Shown here: positions 25,325-32,903 of the stretch, piece by piece | Layout: each line of letters begins with the position of its first letter | Position numbering within the stretch: position 1 is the first letter of the stretch | NCBI GenBank assembly: GCA_013694595.1 | Contig: JACDCC010000359.1 | Coordinates: forward strand, 1 to 41,256 | Length of the DNA stretch: 41,256 bases | DNA from: Chthoniobacterales bacterium | GTDB lineage: Bacteria > Verrucomicrobiota > Verrucomicrobiia > Chthoniobacterales > UBA10450 | Reading direction: 5' to 3' | Translations under genes and position numbers: made by a program | Notes under the pieces: generated by a model | What the model saw: the letters and a program-made list of their open reading frames with translations, nothing else | Told to the model about the DNA's origin: nothing | The model's database searches: none

Positions 25325-25638
25325 TTCTCTGTCTCTGCTTTCAAGACGCTCGTGACGGCCGATTTCTCCATCTCGATCTTCACATTATCAGCGACTTTCA
25401 CGATCACCGTCCGGTCCTTGACGTTGGAAATCATGCCGTGAATTCCGGAGACAGTGACGACGTGGTCGCCGGTCTTCAGCGTGCCGATTAAGCGTGCCTG
25501 CTCTTTCTGCCGTTTCATCTGCGGCCGGAAAAGCAGGAAGTACATGATCACGAAGATCAGGATGATCGGCACGAACGACGCGAGGGGGCTCGGGCCGGGT
25601 GCCGGCGCGGGCGCCTGGGCGAGAAAGGTGAGTAGCAT
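25321..25638 (-). CDS. yajC: Preprotein translocase accessory subunit YajC
   Basis: A 105-residue protein with one membrane helix (FVPIILIFVIMYFLLFRPQ) followed by the family signature QMKRQKEQARLIGTLKTGDH and a soluble beta-rich domain (VSGIHGMISNVKDRTVIVKV). YajC binds SecDF. I prefer the ATG at 25638 (MLLTFLAQAPAPAP) over a TTG at 25662. The stop overlaps the secDF start. Confidence 0.95.
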   Translation of the reverse strand: MLLTFLAQAPAPAPGPSPLASFVPIILIFVIMYFLLFRPQMKRQKEQARLIGTLKTGDHVVTVSGIHGMISNVKDRTVIVKVADNVKIEMEKSAVTSVLKAETEK

Positions 25639-25774
25639 GAGTAAGGTGTCTGCGAGTCTCAACGCTCGAATTCCGGGGAGGCGGGGCTGAGAAGCGGGCT
25701 GTTATTGAACACGGACGCGCGGGAATTGCAAGGGTTGGCGCTGGCCCGCGGCTTCGCCCGCGCGAGCAGGCTCT

Positions 25775-26314
25775 TTACCGCGATGACTTCCGGAATTCGG
25801 CGAGGCGTAACCGGCGCCGCAGGCTCTGCGCAACCGCGGCACACTGTGGATGCGGGAAAACGATCCGCCCTTCCAGCATCTCCGGCGTCAGCTTCGTCGC
25901 CGCAATGGCATACTCCGCGGCGTGGACATTCTTGTTTCCCGGCGCGACAGCGACGAACCACCGGCCCTGCTGCGTCTGAGCCCGCTGCGCGAGGACTCTC
26001 CTGTCTCGGTCGCTCAGCTGGAAGGTGATGCCTTTGTCGTCCTCAGAAAGTGCGACTTCCTGGAAGTCGTACACGTCCAGCGCGCTCTTGGCGTTCCGCA
26101 ACGCAGCTGGATCGGGTGACTGCTCGAACGGTCCGTAGATGACGAAGAGCGGGACTTCGCGGCTCGCCCAGGAGAGATTCGTCCAACGACGCAGTTTCGC
26201 GCTCTCGTTGAGTCGTCGCTCCGGAAGCGGCTCGGCGGCGACTGCAGTGACAACGACCGCAAACAGCAGCGGCGCGACGATGCGAAACGGTTTGGCGAGA
26301 TTGAAGGGGATCAT
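25775..26314 (-). CDS. Exported protein of unknown function, full-length copy
   Basis: A 179-residue product starting MIPFNLAKPFRIVAPLLFAV, a signal peptide with possible cleavage near AVAAEP. The mature part has SWASREVPLFVIYGPFEQS, then RWFVAVAPGNKNVHAAEYA and a basic C-terminus. No family recognised. The N-terminal half is repeated almost identically at 28043-28378 (15 mismatches in 298 bp). I chose the start by analogy with that copy, whose ATG overlaps the preceding stop (TGATG). It is last in a minus-strand cluster after the GT39-like gene. Confidence 0.65.
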   Translation of the reverse strand: MIPFNLAKPFRIVAPLLFAVVVTAVAAEPLPERRLNESAKLRRWTNLSWASREVPLFVIYGPFEQSPDPAALRNAKSALDVYDFQEVALSEDDKGITFQLSDRDRRVLAQRAQTQQGRWFVAVAPGNKNVHAAEYAIAATKLTPEMLEGRIVFPHPQCAAVAQSLRRRLRLAEFRKSSR

Positions 26315-26319
26315 TACTT
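26022..26319. repeat. 298-bp direct repeat, copy A
   Basis: Aligns without gaps to 28086-28383 (constant offset of 2064) with about 15 differences, so about 95% identity. It contains the first part of the exported-protein gene and its start codon. Same orientation as copy B; together they flank the GT39-like gene. Confidence 0.9.
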
Positions 26320-26450
26320 GGGAGGCCTGGCTGGAGCCACCGCTGCGAAGGTGGCGCCGGAAAAGCGAGGCATCGCGAGCCTGGGCGGCACGGATCAACA
26401 CCAGCCTGGACGCGAGGCTCCGCGGCCGGATGGCGAGCGCGAGGTAGCGC
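26320..26450. other. Gap between GT39-like gene and exported-protein gene
   Basis: About 130 bp. Open frames crossing it show no family similarity. I see no clear promoter or terminator. Confidence 0.4.
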
Positions 26451-28046
26451 TCAGCGCCATCCGCGCACGGCCATGAGCGGCGGGTTTTCGTACGGGCTGA
26501 TTGGTTGAGCGGTGGGCAGCTCCACCTTCTCGGCACTCAGCGCGTGATGGCGAAGAAAGTAGCTGATCTGCATGTTCCACGAGCTCATGTAGGCGCCTTC
26601 ATTCCAGCCGAATGATTCATAAGGCGCAGGCGCGAAGAGCGGCGGCAGTTCGCCCTCCGGCGGAAAACGGAGGGAGCCGATAATCCATACGCACCGGCCC
26701 GACTTCAGCGCCGCTTCCATCGCCCTCAGGACAGGCTTGATCGGGTCCATGTTTTCCATTTGCGTCTTCAGCACGTCGTAGCGCTGCACGCGAAGATCTT
26801 CGACCGGCGGGATGGTCGCCCGGGCCGCGGCGCCTTTGTAATAGCGATCGAACGTGATGCCGAGATACCACGGCACGATGACGATGACGTCTTCGGTCGC
26901 GGCGGTCTCGTTTAGCTTTTGCGCGATCAGATCGATGTTCGTCTGGCGCATCTGGAGCGCGTTCCAAACCGGCATGGCGCCGACCAGCGCGACGGTCGCT
27001 GTAAGCAGGAGCCGCGCTGCATCGCGGATGAGGTGGGACGGAATGGTGCTGAGACTTCCTTCGATCGCGATCGCCAACAGCCCGATCAGCGGCAGATAGT
27101 ACCACGGCTGGGTTGGATAGCTGACGAACTTGAGAAAACCGAACGAGGCCGCGACGCTGATGACCAGCGCGAGCAGGCTGTACAATGCGAGGTCGCGCCT
27201 TTCATTTTCCACCGAGCCGGAGCCGCCAAATTGCACGAGCAAAGCGACCGCGCTCGCCATCACCAGCAGAACGATCCAAATCCAGCCGGCCACCGGACCC
27301 GCGCCAGAGAGTGCTTCAAAGAGCCGGGTCCAAAAAATGGACAAATCAAACTCACGCATCGAGACCACGTCCCAACTTCGCGCGCGCTGGATTGGATCGA
27401 GATAAGGGAGCAGCGAAAGGGCGGCAAGACCTCCGATGCCGAGGATGATCAGCGTCCGGCGCCAGTGACGGTTCCGGGCCGCGACCGCGGCCCCCGCGAG
27501 GCCGATCGCGAAAAGGACAACCGCGTTGTGGTAAAGCGCCTGCGCGCTCGCGATCGCGGCGAGCGCCGCGAGAATAATGGTGCGCGCCGATGCTGCGGTC
27601 GCGACTTTCCAGACCAGGCCGAAGGTGAGCAAGGTCAAACAAACGCCAAGCCCGTAGGCGCGGAGCGAGTCCCCTGAGCGGATGACGACCGGACTAAACC
27701 CGAGCAAGGCGAGCGAAACGAGCGGCGCGGAAAACTTGAGCCACCTCGCATTGAGCCAAAGCACGGCGACGATGGAGAGGCCGATGGAACAGCCGAGAAC
27801 ACGGAACGCGAAGTCAGAACCTGCGCCCAGGAATTGAAGAGAGCGCACGACGAGCGGCCAAAGCATTGGGAACGATTCGAAGGGCAGATGCGCCCAGATC
27901 TCGGAGATCGAGGGCATGCTCGCGAGCGCCGCCGTATTCGCCTCGTCTCGCCAAAGTCCGCCCGCTTTCGAGATGTAATAGAGATGAAAGAACCCGATCA
28001 CCGCCGTGAGGAGGAGAGCGGCCGCCTGAAGGATCTTCGAATTCAT
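26451..28046 (-). CDS. GT39-like polyprenyl-phosphate-sugar glycosyltransferase (integral membrane)
   Basis: A 531-residue membrane protein with about ten or more helices. The first loop has GGLWRDEANTAAL, the acidic DE motif expected in the ArnT/PMT (GT39, GT-C fold) group. The C-terminal region (about 390-531) is soluble with PWYLGITFDRYYKGAA. Such enzymes transfer sugars from polyprenyl-phosphate carriers on the outer face of the membrane; the substrate here is unknown. Its ATG overlaps the stop of the short copy-B ORF (ATGA). It sits between the two copies of the direct repeat. Confidence 0.8.
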   Translation of the reverse strand: MNSKILQAAALLLTAVIGFFHLYYISKAGGLWRDEANTAALASMPSISEIWAHLPFESFPMLWPLVVRSLQFLGAGSDFAFRVLGCSIGLSIVAVLWLNARWLKFSAPLVSLALLGFSPVVIRSGDSLRAYGLGVCLTLLTFGLVWKVATAASARTIILAALAAIASAQALYHNAVVLFAIGLAGAAVAARNRHWRRTLIILGIGGLAALSLLPYLDPIQRARSWDVVSMREFDLSIFWTRLFEALSGAGPVAGWIWIVLLVMASAVALLVQFGGSGSVENERRDLALYSLLALVISVAASFGFLKFVSYPTQPWYYLPLIGLLAIAIEGSLSTIPSHLIRDAARLLLTATVALVGAMPVWNALQMRQTNIDLIAQKLNETAATEDVIVIVPWYLGITFDRYYKGAAARATIPPVEDLRVQRYDVLKTQMENMDPIKPVLRAMEAALKSGRCVWIIGSLRFPPEGELPPLFAPAPYESFGWNEGAYMSSWNMQISYFLRHHALSAEKVELPTAQPISPYENPPLMAVRGWR

Positions 28047-28378
28047 GGCGCGGGCTTTACCGTGATTGGAGAATTCGCGCGGTAAAAGGTGATGCCTTTG
28101 TCGTCCTCAGAAAGTGCGACTTCCTGGAAGTCGGACACGTCCAGCGCGTTCTTGGCGTTCCGCAACGCAGCTGCATCGGGTGACTGCTCGAATGGTCCGT
28201 AGATGACGAAGAGCGGGACTTCGCGGCTCGCCCAGGAGAGATTCGTCCAGCGGCGCAGTTTCGCGCTCTCGGTAACTCGTCGCTCCGGAAGGGGCGCGGC
28301 GGCGACTGCAGTGACAACGACCGCAAACCGCAGCGGCGCGACGATGCGAAACGGTTGGGCGAGATTGACGGGGATCAT
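28043..28378 (-). CDS. Truncated duplicate of the exported protein at 25775-26314
   Basis: A 111-residue ORF starting MIPVNLAQPFRIVAPLRFAV. It matches copy A to about residue 98 (ALSEDDKGITF), then switches to an unrelated tail YRANSPITVKPAP. The ATG overlaps the stop of the upstream SGNH gene, and the TGA overlaps the GT39-like ATG, so it may still be translated as a coupling linker. It probably arose by duplication with loss of the 3' half; it may be non-functional. Confidence 0.6.
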   Translation of the reverse strand: MIPVNLAQPFRIVAPLRFAVVVTAVAAAPLPERRVTESAKLRRWTNLSWASREVPLFVIYGPFEQSPDAAALRNAKNALDVSDFQEVALSEDDKGITFYRANSPITVKPAP

Positions 28379-28383
28379 CACTT
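28086..28383. repeat. 298-bp direct repeat, copy B
   Basis: Second copy of the segment described at 26022-26319, same orientation, about 95% identical, no indels. The match ends inside the truncated ORF, 40 bp before the GT39-like start. Confidence 0.9.
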
Positions 28384-29545
28384 CACATACTCGCCCCACA
28401 CCGGCTCTTCCAGTTGCAGCTCGGGATCGTCGATCTCGCTGCGATTGATCTGCTCGTATTGCGGCGCGACTTCCGCCCACGGCCGCAAGCGCAGCGTGAT
28501 GCGCTCGCCCGGGCGAAGCCGCGCGGCGGGCGTCCAGACATTGTCGCGCATGCTCCAAAGGTAGACGATCGACTGGAGTGATTCGCTTTCGGCGCGGCCG
28601 GGGATCGCCATCTCGGTGAGGTGAACCGCGGTGATGTGATCTTGATACGGAACGCTGCCCGGCCGCGGCACCGAGCCGACCGCTTCGACCGTCCCGGTCA
28701 CTTCCACCGTCTCACCGGCGGCCAGTGTAAAGAAGCGCGCAGGGGCGGGCGTTCCCAGCTTCAGATCGAGGAGTTTCCAATTCCCAAACGCCAGCTCGCG
28801 GGCCGCGAATTGCCAGATCAGGAGCTTCTTACCGGCGAGTCGATCGCGTCCGCGCGCGAGTTCGTTCGCGAGCATCTCGCGCGTGGCGAAGGCGGCGTCG
28901 CTGTTGCGCAGGATGGCGTCGAGCGGCCGTCCGCCGAGCGCGTCGCTGAGATGCTCCGCGAGTCCCGCGGATTCGCCCCAGCCGAGCGCTGCGAGCGAGA
29001 AGATGTTCGCGAAGCTGTCGCCGAGCAGGAGGACATCGGCGTCGCGGCTCGGGCGCCAAAGGTTATCGCCCATTGTGACCTGCCAGATGTTTACCTTCTG
29101 CGCCGGGTAGGTTTGTTGTTCTTCCGGGAGCTTCAACATCCGTGCGATGTCTCCGCGGCCGGTGATTTCGGTCCGCGACACTTGCGGCGCGCGCGCTCCT
29201 TCCGCCGGCGGCAGGTTCAGCGAGGCGGCTAATTGCTGCGCGACGAACTCCATCGCCTCCGGTCGCCAATGGGTATCGGCTTCGAGAAACTGCGGCGCGT
29301 TGTTCCCAGCGGCTTTCCGCTGCATGAGCAACGGCGCCGGATCGAAGACGCGCACGCCGGCCGCGGCGAGCTGTTGTTGGAAATCGCGGAACGACGGGTT
29401 CCCGAGCAACGTCCCCGCGGTCGCGCTCGCGCTCAGCCGCTCGCCTTCGTCGGGATCGGCAGCAGCACGAGGTCGATCCCGCGACTCGCGAGTTGATCGC
29501 GGAATTGCACGATCGCCTTGATCGGGTCGGGCTGGATGCCGGCGC
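28378..29545 (-). pseudogene. AlgJ/AlgX-like SGNH acetyltransferase gene, 5'-truncated and frameshifted
   Basis: The C-terminal part reads well: FRDFQQQLAAAGVRVFDP, then FLEADTHWRPEAMEFVAQQL with the family DTHW motif, and VLLLGDSFANIFSL with the GDSF serine. These mark the AlgJ/AlgX group that O-acetylates exported polysaccharides. Upstream, the matching peptide GAGIQPDPIKAIVQFRDQL, RGIDLVLLPIPTKA lies in another frame, which ends in TGA at 29433-29435; the frame changes near 29437-29460. Similarity stops near 29545, losing the signal/anchor region. The remaining 3' part could still be translated from an internal start. Followed by the copy-B ORF (TGATG). Confidence 0.75.
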
Positions 29546-29548
29546 CCG

Positions 29549-29872
29549 TTGAGCGACGCGCAGATCAGTTCCTTTCTCGACCGGTTTGTGGCTGTAGCGC
29601 GGACGGGCCCGGTTCGAAAGATCATCTGGATCGCGCCGCCGGATTCCAGCGCGATGGCTGCGAGAGCGCAGGCGCGCGTCCACCGCCTGATCGAGCAAGG
29701 GGCAAAGCGTCGACGTTTTGAAGTCATCGATTCGAGGGAAGTTACGCGCTACGTGCCCGGGAAAACCGGCGGCGACGGCGTTCATTACAACAAGGAGGCC
29801 TCGCAGGCCTGGGCGCAGGCGATCGAAAGCAGGCTCGCCTCGAAGCTCGCTGGCCAGGCGGCTAATCGTTAG
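29549..29872 (+). pseudogene. 3' fragment of an SGNH/GDSL hydrolase gene
   Basis: About 107 codons encoding the C-terminal end of an SGNH hydrolase: VRKIIWIAPPDSSAMA and the active-site block GGDGVHYNKEASQAWAQ with the Asp-x-x-His pair. The N-terminal GDS serine block is absent. An in-frame TGA at 29519 closes the frame 5' of it, and the divergent truncated AlgJ-like gene abuts it within a few bases. A TTG at 29549 could start a short product, but the nucleophile would be missing. Confidence 0.7.
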
Positions 29873-29906
29873 CGCGTCGCTTTCGACGGCGGCCGGCTTC
29901 CGCGGT

Positions 29907-29972
29907 GGTAGGGCGAGACTCCGTCGAGCTTGGAAAAAAAATGGCTCACGCTCAACGGAGTCTCGCCCTACC
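29907..29972. repeat. 18-bp perfect-stem inverted repeat
   Basis: GGTAGGGCGAGACTCCGT (29907-29924) and ACGGAGTCTCGCCCTACC (29955-29972) are exact complements around a 30-nt loop with an A8 run. It lies between convergent genes (SGNH fragment and tgt). It may be a dispersed repeat that also ends transcription. Confidence 0.85.
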
Positions 29973-30033
29973 CTCTGCGAGCGGTGCCGATGCCTTCGGC
30001 GCGCTGCAACCCCCGGCTATCGGTCGCTCTGAC

Positions 30034-31200
30034 CTAAACCACGACGTCACGCGGCCGGTAATTACCCACGAAAGTTCGCCGGAATTCGCCGAACGTTCCA
30101 TTCTCGATCGCCGCGCGCGTGCGGCCCATCAGGGTGAGATAGAAGTGCAGGTTGTGGAGCGTGATGAGCCGCAGCCCAAGGATCTCTTCTGCCTTGATCA
30201 GGTGGCGGATGTAGCCCCGTGAAAAGTCCGCGCACGCGGGACAGGTGCAGCCTTCTTCGATCGGCTCTTTCTGTAGCGTGAACTCGGCGTTTTTCAGGTT
30301 CAGAGTTCCTGTGCTAGTGAACGCGGTGCCGTTCCGCGCCAGGCGCGTTGGCAGCACGCAATCGAACATATCCACGCCGCGTGCGATCAGCTCAATCATC
30401 TGCGGCGGGGTGCCGAGCCCCATCGCGTAGCGCGGTTTGTCGGCGGGGAGGAACGGCTCGCTGTTCTCCACCGCGAGCATCATCTCCGGTTCCGGTTCGC
30501 CAACGCTGACTCCGCCGATCGCGTAGCCATCGAAGCCGATCTGCACAGTCGCTTCCGCACTCTCTCGGCGCAGATCGGCAAACGTAGCTCCCTGCACGAT
30601 GCCGAAGACGAGCTGAGGTGTAGAGGCGGGTGTCTCACCCGCTTGCCGCGCGTCGGCTGCGGGTGAGACACCTGCACCTACAGCTGCCGCGTCCTTGCAC
30701 CGCTTCGCCCACCGAATCGTCATCTCCAAACTCCGCGCGGCATATTCATGCTCGCACGGCCACGGCGGGCATTCATCCAGCACCATCGCGATGTCGCTCC
30801 CGAGTGTTGCCTGGATCTCCATCGCGATCTCCGGCGAGATGAACGTCGGCGTTCCATCCAGGTGATTCTGAAACCGCACGCCGTCGTCGGTGATCTTTCG
30901 CAATTTCGCGAGCGAGAAGATCTGATACCCGCCGCTGTCGGTGAGAATCGGTCCATCCCAGTTCATGAGCCGGTGCAGCCCGCCGAAATGCCGGATCACC
31001 TCCAAGCCCGGCCTAACGAACAGATGGTAGGTATTCCCGAGAATGATCTGCGCCTTCAGTTGCCGCAGCTCCCGCGGACTCACCGCCTTCACGCTTCCCT
31101 GCGTCCCCACCGGCATGAACGCCGGCGTCTCGATCACACCGTGAGCGGTCGTGAGCCGCCCCCGCCGCGCCTTCGCCTCAGTCTTGATTAGCTCGAACAT
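30034..31200 (-). CDS. tgt: tRNA-guanine transglycosylase with repeat-derived insert
   Basis: Tgt exchanges guanine-34 of GUN-anticodon tRNAs for preQ1, using the product of the QueC-QueF route encoded at 8-9 kb. The 388-residue protein shows ILTDSGGYQIFSLAKLRKI (catalytic Asp), MFDCVLPTRLARNG (nucleophile Asp), and the zinc site CTCPACADFSRGYIRHL with its later His. Residues about 173-194 (AGVSPAADARQAGETPAS) have no counterpart in E. coli Tgt and are encoded by a palindromic repeat at 30619-30682. The insert is in frame in a loop before LVFGIVQGATF, so function is probably kept. The ATG at 31200 gives the normal family start. Confidence 0.96.
   Translation of the reverse strand: MFELIKTEAKARRGRLTTAHGVIETPAFMPVGTQGSVKAVSPRELRQLKAQIILGNTYHLFVRPGLEVIRHFGGLHRLMNWDGPILTDSGGYQIFSLAKLRKITDDGVRFQNHLDGTPTFISPEIAMEIQATLGSDIAMVLDECPPWPCEHEYAARSLEMTIRWAKRCKDAAAVGAGVSPAADARQAGETPASTPQLVFGIVQGATFADLRRESAEATVQIGFDGYAIGGVSVGEPEPEMMLAVENSEPFLPADKPRYAMGLGTPPQMIELIARGVDMFDCVLPTRLARNGTAFTSTGTLNLKNAEFTLQKEPIEEGCTCPACADFSRGYIRHLIKAEEILGLRLITLHNLHFYLTLMGRTRAAIENGTFGEFRRTFVGNYRPRDVVV
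30619..30682. repeat. Palindromic element inserted in frame in tgt
   Basis: 24-nt arms at 30619-30642 and 30659-30682 form an imperfect inverted repeat with an exact 14-bp inner stem (GGTGTCTCACCCGC / GCGGGTGAGACACC) and a 16-nt spacer. On the coding strand it yields GVSPAADARQAGETPAS, absent from typical Tgt. Confidence 0.85.
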
Positions 31201-31269
31201 GCCAGGCGGAGCTTCGGAACGAGCGCTCTGCGCCGCAAGAGCGATTCCCGAGCCTCACCGACAGCAGAA

Positions 31270-31299
31270 TTGACAAGCCGGGTTTCACCTCCTCACAAT
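31270..31299 (+). promoter_or_regulatory. Promoter-like sequence before decayed genes
   Basis: Consensus TTGACA (31270-31275), an 18-nt spacer, and CACAAT (31294-31299). An ATG falls in the -10 region (31298). It may be a relic promoter of the decayed ORFs that follow. Confidence 0.35.
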
Positions 31300-31573
31300 G
31301 CCATCGGCGGGTGGAGCCGCCTTTATCGGTATCGGAGCGCCGCTCGCCTCTTCGCCGCATCCCCTCCGCGAGAAACTCGCCGCCGCCGATCCGCCGAGCG
31401 GCTGCGGCTCGCCGCCTGGATCATGCGGGAAGCCCGCGTCGATCAAGCGTGGCAATTCCTTACTCTGACCGAAGTCGCCGCGTCATTTTCCGTCCCCGCC
31501 CCGAATGCTTGGGCGCCGGCGCAGGCTTTGGCAATACCTCCTGCGTGCCGCCCGTGAAGTGGGAAGAATCTAG
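31298..31573 (+). pseudogene. Decayed small ORF upstream of AbiEii-like remnant
   Basis: Protein-like segments are spread over three frames: HPLREKLAAADP, then RLAAWIMREARVDQAWQFL and LTEVAASFSV, then LGRRRRLWQYLLRAAREVG ending in TAG (31571-31573). Together they look like one gene broken by two frameshifts. It overlaps the following AbiEii-like remnant as a toxin-antitoxin partner would. Family not identified. Confidence 0.4.
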
Positions 31574-31995
31574 CGCGTGCACTCCGCTCAAACGCGATTT
31601 CCTCCGCGCCTGGTCCACGGAGGATCAACGCTTCTTCCTCGCCGGCGGCAGCGCGCTCGGGCTCTTCCATCTCCACCATCGCCTCTCGTTTGATCTCGAT
31701 CTTTTTTACCCGTCAGGAAATCGACGGCCCATGAATCACAAAACCAGGTTCGCCGCATCGCCGCGCGGATCGGCACCGAGTGCCACGCAGTCCGCAGCGC
31801 ACGGGATTTTTATCGCTTTCGCCTGACCCGTGGGACGAGCGCGAGCTTGTCGATTTCGTCGTCAATCGTTCTCTCAGAAGCTCGAATATGCGAGCGCAGC
31901 TTCGGAAAGTGGCCCGCTGCCGCAAGACGAATCCGGCACAATCCGCCACCTGCCGGAACGCTCGTCTGCGGGAGCCCGCGGCAAAGCGTTGAAAT
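31554..31995 (+). pseudogene. AbiEii/AbiGii-type nucleotidyltransferase toxin remnant
   Basis: From a GTG at 31554 the frame reads LKRDFLRAWSTEDQRFFLAG, GSALGLFHLHHRLSFDLDLF, the nucleotidyltransferase core typical of AbiEii-like toxins. It then breaks at a T6 run: LFTRQEIDG is in the next frame. The sequence continues as RIAARIGTECHAVRSARDFY and RFRLTRG, and shifts again to DERELVDFVVNR. At least two frameshifts make it non-functional. The 3' limit is uncertain. Confidence 0.6.
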
Positions 31996-32044
31996 TGCGG
32001 AAAATGTCCTTGTCTTCTCTCCTTGAAAAACTCAGCATCGGCGC

Positions 32045-32641
32045 ATGAAGACGCCCCTCACGTTTCTTATCTTCGTATTTCTACTCGGCACCACTTTCGC
32101 TGCGCCGCCGGAATCCGTGAAGGGCCGCAGGATCCAGGAAGTGAACCTCATCCCGCAGAGGGTGTTGAAACGATCGATCAGCCCGAAGTTCTATAAGACT
32201 CTGATGATCTCTCCGATCGATGGATGGGTAGTCGTTCGCGGCAAACTCTCGGGCACCAGAGTGTTCGGTGAAAAGATCGTGCGCTCGGACCTCGGCGGAA
32301 AGTTCGACGAGGTGGCTCTCCAGGTGGTGCGCGACATCAAGATCATGGGCGACTACAAGCTCGATAGCCAGATCAAGACCAGCTCCGTTCTTCTTCACCT
32401 TCTGATCTATGAAATCGCTGACGGAACGATGGTGCTTTATTCGGCGACGTTGGCGGACGCGGGCGGCGATCAGGAGGACTACTTCGGCTCGGCCAAGCTG
32501 GCCGTCCTGAAAAAAGACGGCACTTGGACCGAGATAAAGGGGCCAGCTACTCTCGGCAAGGGATTGACGGTCAGAAGCTCGGGCTTCAGAAGCAACAAGA
32601 TCGCGTGGCAGATGGAGCGGCTCGTTCCTATCGGCAGGTGA
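32045..32641 (+). CDS. Secreted protein of unknown function, intact paralogue
   Basis: A 198-residue product starting MKTPLTFLIFVFLLGTTFA (signal peptide, cleavage near AAP). The mature part has a SPKFYKTLMISPIDGWVVVR block, an alternation of beta-type segments (VLLHLLIYEIADGTMVLYS), and FGSAKLAVLKKDGTWTEIKG. I know no named family. A broken relative lies at 13574-14088, which shows that the family is present more than once in this genome. It is flanked by decayed genes on both sides, so it is the only intact gene between tgt and the VapBC pair. The ATG at 32045 opens the signal peptide. Confidence 0.75.
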   Translation: MKTPLTFLIFVFLLGTTFAAPPESVKGRRIQEVNLIPQRVLKRSISPKFYKTLMISPIDGWVVVRGKLSGTRVFGEKIVRSDLGGKFDEVALQVVRDIKIMGDYKLDSQIKTSSVLLHLLIYEIADGTMVLYSATLADAGGDQEDYFGSAKLAVLKKDGTWTEIKGPATLGKGLTVRSSGFRSNKIAWQMERLVPIGR

Positions 32642-32645
32642 TTTC

Positions 32646-32853
32646 TGAACCGGACGCCTTCGTCGTGATCTTGCGCAGCTTCACAAGCGAGCAGACCTGG
32701 TAACCGCCGCTGGCCGTCAGGTGGGCCCGTTCCAGTTCATGAAGCGATGCAAGCCGTCGAAGTGTCGGATGACTTCAAATCCGGGCCTGACGAAATAGTG
32801 GTATGTATTCCCGAGAATGAGCTGCGCCTGCGGTTCGCGCAGCTCACGCGGGC
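32646..32853 (-). pseudogene. Remnant of a second tgt copy
   Basis: The minus strand encodes PRELREPQAQLILGNTYHYF, VRPGFEVIRHFDGLHRFMNW, matching residues about 42-82 of the intact Tgt (30034-31200). After one frameshift it continues LTASGGYQVCSLVKLRKIT, where the catalytic Asp of TDSGG has become Ala. Both ends of the gene are gone. Divergence from the intact gene is clear, so this is not a recent copy. Confidence 0.85.
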
Positions 32854-32903
32854 ACCGATAGTGGTGCGATCGTGTCTGCGGACCGGGATCGGAACGACGC
32901 CTG

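Noticed and set aside
207-31019. GCCTAAC/GTTAGGC as integron attC sites
   Set aside because: The 7-mers match attC core-site consensus, but they are single, lie inside core genes, lack paired arms at attC distance, and no IntI gene is present.
30084-31200. tgt as pseudogene because of the odd insert
   Set aside because: The frame is intact, all catalytic and zinc residues are present, and the insert lies in a loop.
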